Part shown: piece after piece, positions 30,788-42,111 of the stretch
How the letters are laid out: every line of letters starts with the position of its first letter
How positions within the stretch are numbered: position 1 is the stretch's first letter
NCBI GenBank assembly: GCA_014584705.1
Contig: JACTMJ010000021.1
Location: 62,001 to 126,000, forward strand
Source: Acidobacteriota bacterium
Lineage (GTDB): Bacteria; Acidobacteriota; Terriglobia; Bryobacterales; Bryobacteraceae
Direction: 5' to 3'
Length of the DNA stretch: 64,000 nt
Position numbers and translations under genes: made by a program
The notes under the pieces: model-generated
The model's database searches: none
The model's input: the letters and a program-made list of their open reading frames with translations, nothing else
What the model was told of the DNA's origin: nothing

Positions 30788-31777
30788 CTAAGCGAGGCAA
30801 CTCTTGACGTACGCGAAACACTTCTTCGCTTCGGCAATAATATCAGAGCCTTCCGGGATGGGATATTCCAGTTCCAGGTTGGCGGGAAACGGATATTTCT
30901 CCGTCTTCATCAACTGCAGGACCTGGCGAATGGGGGTGTCGCCAGTTCCCCAGACAGCGACGTTGGGACCGTGGTTCTTCTTGCGGTCCTTCACGTGGAG
31001 GTTCGTGATCTTGGCATGGTGCTTGCGGATAAACGCGACGGCGTCGTATCCGGCGGCCGTGAAATGGCCAATGTCGAGATTGATGCCGTTGTACTTTCCG
31101 TAAGCCATGAGGGTGTCGTAGCTTTCGAGAGTGGCTGTCTGATTCGGGTCGTTGGTGGCATCGTGGCCGTGATAGCCCACGAGCAGTTTGTGCCTGTCGG
31201 CGACGGGGGCGATACGCTTGGCCATGGTCAAGGTGGTGCTGGTAGTGATGGCCTTCGCGCCAAGGCCGCGAGCCATCGCGAAACCGTATTCGATATCGCC
31301 GTCGCTCATCGAATCCCGCATGTTGTAGCAGAGCAGAGAGACGGCGACTCCGGCGTCGTTGAACTTCTTCGTGACCGCCTTCCAGGTATTGGGGCCGGTG
31401 GACTTTCGCCACTCAGCGAGTTTCGCTTCGGCGGCTTTCCGCTCCGCGATTTGCTCCGGCGTGAGTTGCGGGCGAGGCCGGGGGGCATCGGGGGCAGCGG
31501 CGGGCGGGCGGGGAGCGGGCCGGAAGGCAGGCATGGGGGGCGCCCCGGCAAGAGCCTCGCAATGGTTCGACATCAGTTCCGCTTCGCCCAGGCCGATCTC
31601 GACGTAGGCTCGAATGATGGCTTCGGGGTCCGGCGCGGCAATCCGGTTGAAGCTATAGGTGATCGCCCCGATACGGACGCCGTGGATGACGGAATTGATT
31701 CTTGTTGCGCCGAGCGCGTGAGCTAAGGGCACGGATGCGAATGCCAGCCTGCCAAGATCCCGCCTGTTGATGTTCAT
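30788..31777 (-). CDS. Tat-exported xylose-isomerase-like TIM-barrel protein
   Basis: 329 residues from ATG 31777, preceded by AGGAGGG. It begins MNINRRDLGRLAFAS, a twin-arginine signal. The sugar-phosphate isomerase/epimerase (AP-endonuclease 2-like) barrel is marked by GVRIGAITYSF, the metal-site segments VGYHGHDATN and GINLDIGHFTAAG, and NLHVKDRKKNHGPN. An unusual Pro/Ala-rich insertion (AFRPAPRPPAAAPDAPRPRP) lies at about residues 85-105. Pairs with the Gfo/Idh/MocA gene, a common duo in sugar conversion outside the cytoplasm. Confidence 0.85.
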   Translation of the reverse strand: MNINRRDLGRLAFASVPLAHALGATRINSVIHGVRIGAITYSFNRIAAPDPEAIIRAYVEIGLGEAELMSNHCEALAGAPPMPAFRPAPRPPAAAPDAPRPRPQLTPEQIAERKAAEAKLAEWRKSTGPNTWKAVTKKFNDAGVAVSLLCYNMRDSMSDGDIEYGFAMARGLGAKAITTSTTLTMAKRIAPVADRHKLLVGYHGHDATNDPNQTATLESYDTLMAYGKYNGINLDIGHFTAAGYDAVAFIRKHHAKITNLHVKDRKKNHGPNVAVWGTGDTPIRQVLQLMKTEKYPFPANLELEYPIPEGSDIIAEAKKCFAYVKSCLA

Positions 31778-31985
31778 GGGGAACCCTCCTGGACTAGAGC
31801 TTACCTCCGCTATGGCGGCAAAGGTAGCGGCTCGCACGCCGGTGGCGAAGCGCGCGTAACGTCGACTAGGCGCACCCGAGCGGGCGATCGTTACGGCACG
31901 CGTCAGGGATTCGCGGCGATCGCTCGATTTGCAGTGGACGGTCTGGCGGCAAGTCGGCTAAGTAGCGCGCGAAAAGCACCGCCCC

Positions 31986-33821
31986 TTAGCTCCGCCCGTG
32001 GCGGAGGGCGAACACGCGGGCCGCATGCGGCTGCAATTCCAGCAACAGGTGGCCGCCATAAATGCCGACGGGCGCGCCGGTCCAGAAATCGGAGGCCGAA
32101 GAAGCTCCTTTCGTATCGACGGAAAGGGACTCCACCGTTTCTCCCCAATTGAAAAGGAACAGGAGTTCCGTATCACCGAGCCACAGGCGGCCTTCCTGAA
32201 GGGCGGGGTCAAATACAGCGGCCTTGCCGGTGGGAGGGCTTAGCTTGCGCAGGATTGCCAGGCGCTCCGGCGGCAGCCTGGGCAGATCGTCTCCGGAGAG
32301 CAGCATGCCACCGCTCGCATAAATGGAGGCCGCGTGGAAATGAAGTTCGTTCTCGCTGAGATCGCTCCGCAACAGAGCCACATCCGGATCATTCCACCAG
32401 AGCCTGCCATTCTGCCAGCCGCGCCGCAGATTCTCTCTGGCTACTCGCCGGACGCGCGGCCAATTGCCCCCGATGTCGCCCGACGAGCGAGAGCCGTGAA
32501 TGAGCCCGAGCGACGGCCAAAGCGGGTGATTGCAGCCGAGCAGGAAGGCATCGCCCGCGCCGCGGCGGATGGATTCCATCCCGCGCCGGTAGGCTTCGAT
32601 GCGCGTAGCCCTGGGATCGGACAGGCGGCCTTGCGGCAGGACGCCCCAGAAATTCGCGTCCAGCTTGAAGTAGCGGACGCCCCACTCTTCGCGCATGGTG
32701 CGGAACACGGCCTCGAGGTGGCGCTGGACGGCGGGGTTCGTACCGTCGAGCGCATACCAGGGCGCGCGCCGCCATCCGCCAAAGGTGACGCGATATGAGG
32801 GGAGCGGCTGGCCGTCCGCGCCGGACATGAACCAATCCGGATGCTCCTGGAACACCTTGCTGCCGGGTTCGGCAATGAACGGAGCCACCCAAATGGCAGG
32901 TTCGAAGCCGCGCTCCTTGATCTGGCGCAGCACGGCGCGAACGTCCCCACCGAATGCCTGCCCGGTTTCGAGCCAATCTCCCATGGCGGCCTGATAGCCG
33001 TCGTCGATCTGGATATAGCGGAGACTGGGGATCTGCTTCGCGATGAAGTCGAGATTGCTCATCACCTCATCGGCGCTAACGCCCGGGCCGAAACAATACC
33101 AACTGCACCAGCCTTGGGGCGGTTCCGAACCAAAGATGGGTGGATGGCTGGCTCGCAGGGCATCCGCCAGGGCCGCGTAGGCTTGGGCGGGCGAGTATCC
33201 TTCAAAGACGCGGAAGCCCTCCAGTTCCACGGTTTCGCCAGGGGCAATTTCAATGCCATCGAGATCAAGGGCGACTTCGATGCGTTGGGGGCGAACGTGG
33301 AACTTTCCGCCGAAGCGGCGGCAGGACGAGAATGCCAGGAGCGGGTTGCCCGACGCGGGGTCGTGAAGATGCAGCAGGTTGTAGCCTGTGAATGCGCCTT
33401 CGGGAGACGGGAGGCGGTAGTGCTTCGCGTCCGTGTACCCGCCGATTTGCTCGGGCTGCGCGATCGTGCCCCCGGTTTGAGAGAGCATCTGAAAGCCCTC
33501 GGTGTAGATCGGCGTGTTTCCCGGCAACCCGTGCGCAAAGGCGAATGCCCATACCTCGCCCACACGGGCGGAAGCGACACCGTGGTTGCGCAGGCGAAGG
33601 GTGCATTCCCTCTTCCGCCATTCCCGCTCCAGCGTCAATCCATCGAGAGGTTCTCCGCGGAGGCCAAAGACCCGCCACTCCGACGCGCGCAGCAATCGCA
33701 GCCAATGATTCCCCGCCCCGCAGGAATTGAGCGCGGGGAGGCCGGCCGCCACACCGGATGCCGTCAGGAACCTACGGCGGGAAATGGGAGGGAGCGGCAT
33801 CGCGAACAAACCTGGAAGCAT
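31986..33821 (-). CDS. Clan GH-D glycoside hydrolase (alpha-galactosidase-like, GH36/GH27)
   Basis: 611 residues if started at ATG 33821; ATG 33800 is also possible. A twin-arginine-like signal SRRRFLTASG is followed by a beta domain and a barrel. Clan GH-D catalytic residues are visible: nucleophile Asp388 in YFKLDANFWG and acid/base Asp449 in SRSSGDIGGNW, plus YIQIDDGYQ early in the barrel. Retaining alpha-galactosidase is the likely activity. It is divergent from nsrR, 163 bp apart. Confidence 0.85.
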   Translation of the reverse strand: MLPGLFAMPLPPISRRRFLTASGVAAGLPALNSCGAGNHWLRLLRASEWRVFGLRGEPLDGLTLEREWRKRECTLRLRNHGVASARVGEVWAFAFAHGLPGNTPIYTEGFQMLSQTGGTIAQPEQIGGYTDAKHYRLPSPEGAFTGYNLLHLHDPASGNPLLAFSSCRRFGGKFHVRPQRIEVALDLDGIEIAPGETVELEGFRVFEGYSPAQAYAALADALRASHPPIFGSEPPQGWCSWYCFGPGVSADEVMSNLDFIAKQIPSLRYIQIDDGYQAAMGDWLETGQAFGGDVRAVLRQIKERGFEPAIWVAPFIAEPGSKVFQEHPDWFMSGADGQPLPSYRVTFGGWRRAPWYALDGTNPAVQRHLEAVFRTMREEWGVRYFKLDANFWGVLPQGRLSDPRATRIEAYRRGMESIRRGAGDAFLLGCNHPLWPSLGLIHGSRSSGDIGGNWPRVRRVARENLRRGWQNGRLWWNDPDVALLRSDLSENELHFHAASIYASGGMLLSGDDLPRLPPERLAILRKLSPPTGKAAVFDPALQEGRLWLGDTELLFLFNWGETVESLSVDTKGASSASDFWTGAPVGIYGGHLLLELQPHAARVFALRHGRS

Positions 33822-33984
33822 TGTTTCATACTCCGGCAAATGCACCCGTGCGCCGGGATTTCCGGTTCGTGGGGGTTCGATTCGGGAAGCGCGCGACGAG
33901 CCCTTCTCGCGGCACTCCTTGGACAAAGATGGAGCGCCGGTCTTGTCAAAAGCAATAGCCGAGTTATATCTTTGAGAAAGTGGC

Positions 33985-34467
33985 ATGAACCTCACCCTTC
34001 AAACCGATTACGCATTTCGCACCATGATGTTTCTGGCGGTGAAGGCACCAGAACTTGCCACGATTCAGGAAATTTCCACGCACTACAAGATCTCGCGCGG
34101 CCACCTGATGGTGATCGTGAACAAGCTGGGAAATCTTGGCTATCTCGATACGGTTCGGGGCCGCGGAGGCGGCATCCGTCTACTGCGGCCGGCGGACGAG
34201 ATCCGCCTTGGAGAAGTCGTACTGGCCATGGAGCCGCATTTCCATCTGGTGGAATGTTTTCAGCCAGAAGCGAGCCATTGCCTCATTAGCAGATCCTGCC
34301 GCCTGCGGGGCGTCCTTGATCAGGCGCTACGGGCGTGGTTTGATGTGCTGAACGGGTACACCCTCGCGGATCTGGTGCGTAAGAATGTGGAATTGACAAG
34401 CCTGCTGGACGTTTCCGGAGCGAATACACTCACGGACACAATCAAAGAATCGGCGCGGATGCAATGA
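33985..34467 (+). CDS. nsrR: Rrf2-family nitric-oxide-sensing repressor NsrR
   Basis: 160 residues. NsrR holds an Fe-S cluster that reacts with NO and releases repression of NO-detoxifying genes. The winged helix shows MNLTLQTDYAFRTMMFLAV and SRGHLMVIVNKLGNLGYLDTVRGRGGG, and the three cluster Cys are in ECFQPEASHC and SRSCRLRG. The end GYTLADLVRKN matches NsrR closely. The first Cys spacing (x7) is longer than in the E. coli protein. It overlaps ywiC by ATGA, and a quinol NO reductase follows. Confidence 0.92.
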   Translation: MNLTLQTDYAFRTMMFLAVKAPELATIQEISTHYKISRGHLMVIVNKLGNLGYLDTVRGRGGGIRLLRPADEIRLGEVVLAMEPHFHLVECFQPEASHCLISRSCRLRGVLDQALRAWFDVLNGYTLADLVRKNVELTSLLDVSGANTLTDTIKESARMQ

Positions 34468-35399
34468 ACAGCGCTACCGAAGCCCCCTCCGCCGCGCAGC
34501 GTCCGGAGACCGTCGTTGGAAGACCGGGCACCGGCATTCCGTCGGGAAGCGGCCGGCCTCAACCGGAAACCTTCGCTCCGCTGCCGCGCGAACACGGCGC
34601 GTGGAGCCTGTTGTTGCAGCCGTTCGTTATCGCCGTCGTGCTGGCCCGATTCTGGGACTGGCGAGTGCTCCCCGCACTGGCCCTGGTGCTGCTCGGGTTT
34701 ATTCTCAAGGACCCACTGGTGGTGCTCGCGAGGCAGCGCTGGGTGTGGCGTGCGCCGAATCCGCAGACGCCGGTGGCGGCGCGGTGGCTGGTCTACGAAC
34801 TGATCGGCATTGCGATCTGCCTTTTGCCCCTGCTGCCCGCCACGCCGCTGCTTCCCTTTGCGGCGCTGGCAATGGCCGCGCTGGCGATGACCGGGGTTGC
34901 GGTATGGTTCACCCTCCGCAATAAGCAGCGGTCCGTGACCCTGCAGATTGTAAGCGCGGGTGGTTTGACGACTTCGGCGCTGCTGGTGGCGCTGCTCGAT
35001 ACCGGTTTCATCCCGGCGTGGGCGTGGCAGCTTTGGGCCGTGCTCTCACTGCACGCGGCGGCCGCGATCCTCACCGTACACGCACGGCTTCGAATGAAGA
35101 TTGCCGCGAAAGGCGGCGCTCCGAAGCGCGGAGCACCCGACACCAATCCACGCCGGGCGGCGGCCTGGGCACAGGCTACCCAGGCGGGGGCTGCCGCGGC
35201 TTCCGTCTTTTTGGGCGTACCGCTCCTTGCCCTGCCCCTTTTGGTTTCGGCGGCAAGCGGATGGGCGGAGTTGCGCCGACTTAGCGTGCCCGCCAACCTC
35301 GATGAGCCGCTGAAGCGCGTCGGCTACCGCGCGCTGGCGGTATCCGTCACGCATGCCCTGCTGCTGATCGGTGTTTTGTGGAACGCGGCGGCGGCGTGA
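34464..35399 (+). CDS. ywiC: YwiC-like membrane protein
   Basis: 311 residues. After an unusual 45-residue Pro/Ser-rich lead it has the YwiC hallmark LPREHGAWSLLLQPF, then about eight membrane segments. The function of YwiC is unknown; in Bacillus it sits beside nitrate and anaerobic-regulation genes. Here the ATGA overlap with nsrR and the following NO reductase again link it to nitrogen-oxide respiration or stress. Confidence 0.85.
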   Translation: MNSATEAPSAAQRPETVVGRPGTGIPSGSGRPQPETFAPLPREHGAWSLLLQPFVIAVVLARFWDWRVLPALALVLLGFILKDPLVVLARQRWVWRAPNPQTPVAARWLVYELIGIAICLLPLLPATPLLPFAALAMAALAMTGVAVWFTLRNKQRSVTLQIVSAGGLTTSALLVALLDTGFIPAWAWQLWAVLSLHAAAAILTVHARLRMKIAAKGGAPKRGAPDTNPRRAAAWAQATQAGAAAASVFLGVPLLALPLLVSAASGWAELRRLSVPANLDEPLKRVGYRALAVSVTHALLLIGVLWNAAAA

Positions 35400-35547
35400 G
35401 TTCCGACGCCAACCGCCTTCGAGAGCCATCCCCGCCGAGGGCGATTTACCCAATTTCAATGAAGCATCCGGCGCGCCGCGATCATCCTCAATCCCGGATC
35501 GCCAGTTCCACGCCCGGCCAGAGCTTGCACTCCGCTCTGAATCGGAG

Positions 35548-35566
35548 ATGTGCCTGGCTGGAACAT
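35548..35566. promoter_or_regulatory. Imperfect palindrome upstream of norZ
   Basis: ATGT-n-CC ... GG-n-ACAT over 19 bp (14 of 19 positions symmetric), ending 26 bp before the norZ start. It could be the NsrR operator, but it does not match the enterobacterial NsrR consensus well and I found no second copy in front of nsrR. Confidence 0.3.
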
Positions 35567-35592
35567 TCGCCGGAAATACTTAAGGAGTTTAA

Positions 35593-37851
35593 ATGAAAAG
35601 ACTATGGTTTGCCTTTAGCGCCGTATGTATTCTGTCCTTCGCGGTTCTCGGATGGATCGGCGTCAGGATCTATCAGGAGATGCCTCCGCTGCCTGACCGT
35701 GTTGTGACCACGGCTGGCGATGTCGTGATCCCGAGCGGGGCGATTACGCGGGGGCAGAACGTCTGGCAATCCCTCGGCGGAATGCAGGTGGGCTCCATCT
35801 GGGGGCACGGCAGTTATGTAGCGCCGGATTGGACGGCGGACTGGCTGCACCGCGAGGTGACCTTCGTTCTGGACGAATGGGCTGGCGCCGAATTTTCCCG
35901 CCCCTATGAGCAACTCTCCATGGAGGACAAGGCAAAGCTGCGCGGGCGCCTGGAAGAAATGTACCGGCGCAACGATTTCGACGCTTCCACAAACACGTTG
36001 CGGGTACCACCCGTGAGGGCACGTGCCTTCGAGCATTGCTTGAACCACTATTCGGACGTTTTCATCAACGGGCAAGCGGACTATGCCATTCACTCCGGCA
36101 CCGTACGCAGCCCGGAACGCATGCGGGAGTTCGCGGCCTTCATCTTCTGGACGGCATGGTCCGGCGTGGCGCAGCGCCCGAACGACACCGTGAGCTATAC
36201 GAGCAACTGGCCCTATGAGCCGCTGGTGGGGAACACGCCCACCGGCGACAGCGTGGTGTGGACGGGCGTTAGCATCATCATGCTTCTGGCCGGCATCAGC
36301 GCGCTCGCGTGGTGGTACGCCGCACAGAAGCCGGAGGACGATCATGGCCCTTTGCCCGAGAAGGATCCGCTGGGGAAATGGACCGCCACCCCTTCGCAAA
36401 AGGCGACCCTCAAGTACTTTTGGACAGTAACACTGCTGATTCTGGTGCAGATTACGGTGGGCGTTATCACGGCGCACTATGGCGTGGAGGGCGACGGCTT
36501 CTATGGGATCGATCTCGCCGACTACGTACCCTACAGCGTTTCGCGAACCTGGCACGTGCAACTGGGAATCTTTTGGATCGCCACAGCCTGGCTGGCCGCG
36601 GGCCTGTTTATCGGCCCGCTGGTGAGCGGCCACGAACCGAAGTATCAACGGCTGGGTGTGAACGTCCTCTTTGGCGCACTCCTGCTCGTCGTGGTGGGTT
36701 CCATGGCCGGGCAGTGGATGAGCGTGATGAACCGGCTATCGGACGACGTGTCGTTCTACTGGGGCCACCAGGGTTATGAATACGTCGATCTCGGGCGCGG
36801 GTGGCAGATTCTGCTTTTCATTGGATTGCTGCTCTGGCTCGTGCTGGTGATCCGCGCCATCAAACCGGCGCTGAAAGGTTCCGGAGAGCAGCGGCATCTG
36901 CTTTGGCTCTTCCTGATCTCCGCGGGCGCGATCGGCCTGTTCTACGGGGCAGGCCTCACCTGGGGACAGCATTCGCATCTGTCGATCGTCGAATACTGGC
37001 GCTGGTGGGTGGTACACCTCTGGGTGGAAGGATTCTTTGAAGTCTTCGCCACGACGGTGATCGCCTTCTTCTTCGCGAGGGTCGGGCTTGTGCGTCCGGC
37101 GTTCGCCGCGAAAGCGGCACTGCTTTCGGCCACCATCTTCCTGGCGGGCGGCATTCTGGGCACATGCCATCACCTCTATTTCTCCGGGACTCCCAGCGTG
37201 GCGCTGGTTTGGGGATCCGTCTTCAGCGCGCTCGAAGTGGTGCCACTGACGCTGGTGGCGCATTCCGCGCTCGACGACTTGAGGCGAGGCCGTCTTACCG
37301 TCTGGGGGGAACGCTACAAGTGGCCGATCTACTTCTTCGTCTCCGTGGCGTTCTGGAACATGATCGGCGCGGGCTTGTTCGGCTTCATGATCAACCCGCC
37401 AATCGCGCTCTACTTCATGCAGGGCCTCAACACGACGCCGCTGCACGGGCATGCCGCGCTATTCGGCGTCTACGGCATGCTGGGCATCGGGCTGATGCTC
37501 GTGTGCCTGCGCGCGATGGACCCCACCAGCCACTGGCGGGAGGGGCTGTTGCGGATGTCGTTCTGGGGGCTGAACATCGGCCTCTTTACGATGTGCATCT
37601 TCAGCCTGCTGCCGGTGGGCCTGATGCAGACGCAGGCTTCCGTCGAGCATGGCTACTGGTATGCACGCTCGGCGGAGTTCATGACCTCGCCGATCATGCA
37701 GACCTTCCGCTGGATGCGGGTTCCGGGAGATACGCTGTTCGCGTTCGGGGCCTTCGTGCTGGTGATCTTCGTCTTTGCGACTCGCGGGGATAGCTCCCGG
37801 CTGAGCCACCCCTCGACGATCCCCACGCAGTATCCGGACGAGCGCTCGTAA
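35593..37851 (+). CDS. norZ: Quinol-dependent nitric oxide reductase (qNOR)
   Basis: 752 residues. It reduces 2 NO to N2O using quinol at the membrane, in a single fused chain. The N-terminal extension that replaces NorC is present (membrane segment 5-27, then SLGGMQVGSIWGHGSYVAPD). About 13 further membrane segments follow; HYGVEGDGFYGIDLADYVPY, RTWHVQLGIFWIATAWLA, HLWVEGFFEVFATTVIAFFF and GTCHHLYFSG include the conserved metal-ligand His and the Glu near the binuclear centre. AAGGAG precedes ATG 35593. Probably de-repressed by NsrR for NO detoxification. Confidence 0.95.
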   Translation: MKRLWFAFSAVCILSFAVLGWIGVRIYQEMPPLPDRVVTTAGDVVIPSGAITRGQNVWQSLGGMQVGSIWGHGSYVAPDWTADWLHREVTFVLDEWAGAEFSRPYEQLSMEDKAKLRGRLEEMYRRNDFDASTNTLRVPPVRARAFEHCLNHYSDVFINGQADYAIHSGTVRSPERMREFAAFIFWTAWSGVAQRPNDTVSYTSNWPYEPLVGNTPTGDSVVWTGVSIIMLLAGISALAWWYAAQKPEDDHGPLPEKDPLGKWTATPSQKATLKYFWTVTLLILVQITVGVITAHYGVEGDGFYGIDLADYVPYSVSRTWHVQLGIFWIATAWLAAGLFIGPLVSGHEPKYQRLGVNVLFGALLLVVVGSMAGQWMSVMNRLSDDVSFYWGHQGYEYVDLGRGWQILLFIGLLLWLVLVIRAIKPALKGSGEQRHLLWLFLISAGAIGLFYGAGLTWGQHSHLSIVEYWRWWVVHLWVEGFFEVFATTVIAFFFARVGLVRPAFAAKAALLSATIFLAGGILGTCHHLYFSGTPSVALVWGSVFSALEVVPLTLVAHSALDDLRRGRLTVWGERYKWPIYFFVSVAFWNMIGAGLFGFMINPPIALYFMQGLNTTPLHGHAALFGVYGMLGIGLMLVCLRAMDPTSHWREGLLRMSFWGLNIGLFTMCIFSLLPVGLMQTQASVEHGYWYARSAEFMTSPIMQTFRWMRVPGDTLFAFGAFVLVIFVFATRGDSSRLSHPSTIPTQYPDERS

Positions 37852-37859
37852 CAGGGGCA

Positions 37860-37887
37860 GCCGGAGCCGTCTTCGGATGGCTCCGGC
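37860..37887. terminator. Hairpin between norZ and kdsC
   Basis: GCCGGAGCC (37860-37868), 10-base loop, GGCTCCGGC (37879-37887), a perfect 9-bp stem between two converging genes. It has no T-run in either direction, so it may act as a weak or factor-assisted terminator. Confidence 0.5.
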
Positions 37888-37923
37888 CTGCCTCCGCGGT
37901 TGCAAGTCGGCGCGACGTCCGGC

Positions 37924-38475
37924 CTACCGGGGAATTTCGTATTTGTCTAGGATGGCTTCCCAATGGCCCTGGGCCTGGAGCAGGAGTTCGCAGACCTCGC
38001 GGACGCCCGATTCTCCACCCACTCCCTGGGTGACGTAATGGGCAGCCCGCTTCACCTCGTCGCGCGCATTCGCCACGGCCACGCCCAGCCCCACGCGGTT
38101 CATCAGAACGGCGTCGGTGAGATCGTCGCCCACATAGCAAACCTGCTCAGCCGCAATGCCTTCCTTGGCGAGGATCTCTTCGAGAATCGGGATCTTTTCC
38201 ACATGGCCCTGATAGACGTAAGCCATTTCCACCTGAGTGGCCCGTTCCACGGTGGCCGGAGACACGCGGCCGCTGATAACGCCGGTGCGAATGCCGTTCC
38301 AGGCCAGCCATCGGAGGCCGATGCCATCCTGGGCGGAGAAGGCTTTGGTTTCCACCATGACGCCGTCGGGGCCGGGAAAGTTATAAAGTTTGCCGTCCGT
38401 GAGAACGCCGTCCACGTCCATCAACAGTAGTTTCACCTTGGCGGCGCGGGACAGCGCATCGGCTGGGAATTGCAT
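37924..38475 (-). CDS. kdsC: KDO-8-phosphate phosphatase
   Basis: 183 residues, the typical KdsC length. It dephosphorylates 3-deoxy-D-manno-octulosonate 8-phosphate for lipopolysaccharide inner core. C0-type HAD motifs: KLLLMDVDGVLTDGKLY, VISGRVSPATVERA, and YVGDDLTDAVLMNRVGLGVAVANA; the end GGESGVREVCELLLQAQG is a KdsC mark. It indicates a Gram-negative outer membrane with KDO. Confidence 0.93.
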   Translation of the reverse strand: MQFPADALSRAAKVKLLLMDVDGVLTDGKLYNFPGPDGVMVETKAFSAQDGIGLRWLAWNGIRTGVISGRVSPATVERATQVEMAYVYQGHVEKIPILEEILAKEGIAAEQVCYVGDDLTDAVLMNRVGLGVAVANARDEVKRAAHYVTQGVGGESGVREVCELLLQAQGHWEAILDKYEIPR

Positions 38476-38576
38476 GAAATCTCTCTTCGAGGGATGAATT
38501 CAGAGCGTCCGCCGGAGCAAAAATGGGGAAGCTAGCGGAGAGGACGCCCCGCGTTTGAGGATAACAAACGCATACG

Positions 38577-40115
38577 ATGAGGTTGTCGGATCGCATTCAA
38601 ATGAAATCCGGGAAGATGGAAACGCCCCCCACACTCATCCTGAAGACGCGCCGGTTCATGGCGCGGCACGGGATGCTCGACGGCGTGCGGCGGCTGGGCG
38701 TTGCGGTCTCCGGGGGTGCGGATTCGATGGCCCTGCTGCACGTGCTGCACGCGCTGCGCGACGAACTGGCTATCGAACTCGCGGTGGCACACGTAAACCA
38801 CGGGCTTCGCGGCGCGGAATCAGACGAAGACGAGCGATTCGTCCGGGAGGCGGCCGGGCGGATGGGGCTGGAAGCATTTGTGCACCGCATCGCACCAGGC
38901 GTAGCGCCGGCGACCGGGGTGGAGCTTTGGGCGCGCGAACAGCGGCTCGACTTTTTCACCGGCCTCATCGGGGATGGAACGCTGGACCGGATCGCCACAG
39001 GGCACACACAGCGGGATCAGGCGGAAACGATCCTTTTCCGTCTGCTGCGGGGAGCGGGGCCGCGGGGGCTGAGCGGTATCTCCGCCGTCTCTCCTCTAGG
39101 CATTCTCCGCCCGCTTCTCTGGGCCAGCCGGGAGGAAGTGCTTTGTTTTCTTGAGGGAGCGGGCATTGGCTGGCGAGAGGACGCCTCGAATACGGACCCC
39201 CGCTTTGCGCGAAACCGTCTGCGCCACGAATGGCTCCCGGCCCTTCGCGAGGCCTGGAACCCCCAGTTGGACAAGGCGTTAGCCCAGTCAGCTGAGATTT
39301 TTGCGCAGGAATCCGAGTATCTGGATCGAATTGCCGATGAGGAAGCAAACCGGCTTTTCGCTGTAAACTCCTTCGGATGGGAAACTTCCGTGGACGCACT
39401 ACGCGCCTTGCATCCGGCCCTGTTGCGGAGGGTATTGCGAGCCCTGGCGGCAAAGGTTGCGGGTAGCGTGCCCGATTTCCGGCATCTGGAGAGAGTTCGG
39501 GAACTGGCCACCGGCCCCGCCGGTTACGGCCGCTTCGCTTTCCAGGGCGTGCTGGCGGAGCGAAGCGGAGAGGCGTTCCGCGTTGCACCCTTAGCGCCTG
39601 GAACAAGGCTCGGCATCGAGCCGGATGCGAGGCTCGGCCCGGAATCGGGAGCGGTGACGATTCCAGGCCCGGGGCGCTACTCGTTGCCGGGCGTGAGCGG
39701 AGAACTGGAACTCGCCGAGCCGCATGCGGGGGAGGAAACAAGCAGTGGATGGAATGGATTGAATTCCGGTTATACTGAGGGCTGGGGTGTTCTGCGTCCA
39801 TTGAGCCCAGGGTGCGCCCTGCTGCTGCGCAGGTGGCGTCCGGGCGACGTTTTTCAGCCGTCAACTTCCAACTCAACCCGAAAACTCAAGGACTTGTTCC
39901 AGCGGGCGAAAACGCCGCGATGGCGGAGAGTGGAAGCCGCCGTTCTCGAGATGGACGGTGAAATCGTCTGGTGCCGTTACCTGGGGGTCTCGGCATCGCA
40001 CGGGGCGCGAGGCACGGACGGAACGGAAACACGCGGGTTACGCGTGCACTGGCGGGAGGCTTCCATCAGTGGCCGTCAGGCGCGAGATGCCTTTGTGAGC
40101 AAGGAAAACGGATGA
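38577..40115 (+). CDS. tilS: tRNA(Ile)-lysidine synthase
   Basis: 512 residues. It converts C34 of the CAU-anticodon tRNA-Ile to lysidine so that AUA is read. The PP-loop SGGADS lies at residues 45-50 (LGVAVSGGADSMALL), with VAHVNHGLRG and GHTQRDQAETILFRLLRG. The C-terminal TilS domain ends RPGDVFQPS ... KDLFQRAKTPRWRR. The start is uncertain: ATGs at 38601 and 38616 are also possible and would place the PP-loop nearer its usual position. ftsH follows, as in many bacteria. Confidence 0.93.
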   Translation: MRLSDRIQMKSGKMETPPTLILKTRRFMARHGMLDGVRRLGVAVSGGADSMALLHVLHALRDELAIELAVAHVNHGLRGAESDEDERFVREAAGRMGLEAFVHRIAPGVAPATGVELWAREQRLDFFTGLIGDGTLDRIATGHTQRDQAETILFRLLRGAGPRGLSGISAVSPLGILRPLLWASREEVLCFLEGAGIGWREDASNTDPRFARNRLRHEWLPALREAWNPQLDKALAQSAEIFAQESEYLDRIADEEANRLFAVNSFGWETSVDALRALHPALLRRVLRALAAKVAGSVPDFRHLERVRELATGPAGYGRFAFQGVLAERSGEAFRVAPLAPGTRLGIEPDARLGPESGAVTIPGPGRYSLPGVSGELELAEPHAGEETSSGWNGLNSGYTEGWGVLRPLSPGCALLLRRWRPGDVFQPSTSNSTRKLKDLFQRAKTPRWRRVEAAVLEMDGEIVWCRYLGVSASHGARGTDGTETRGLRVHWREASISGRQARDAFVSKENG

Positions 40116-40197
40116 TTGGGAATCCACTTCGCGGCCAGCGGCGTCTTAGAAGTGTACGGAGATCCGACGGGGATGCCGTGTATGTATCGGAGATTGA

Positions 40198-42107
<1,910 letters not shown>

Positions 42108-42111
<4 letters not shown>

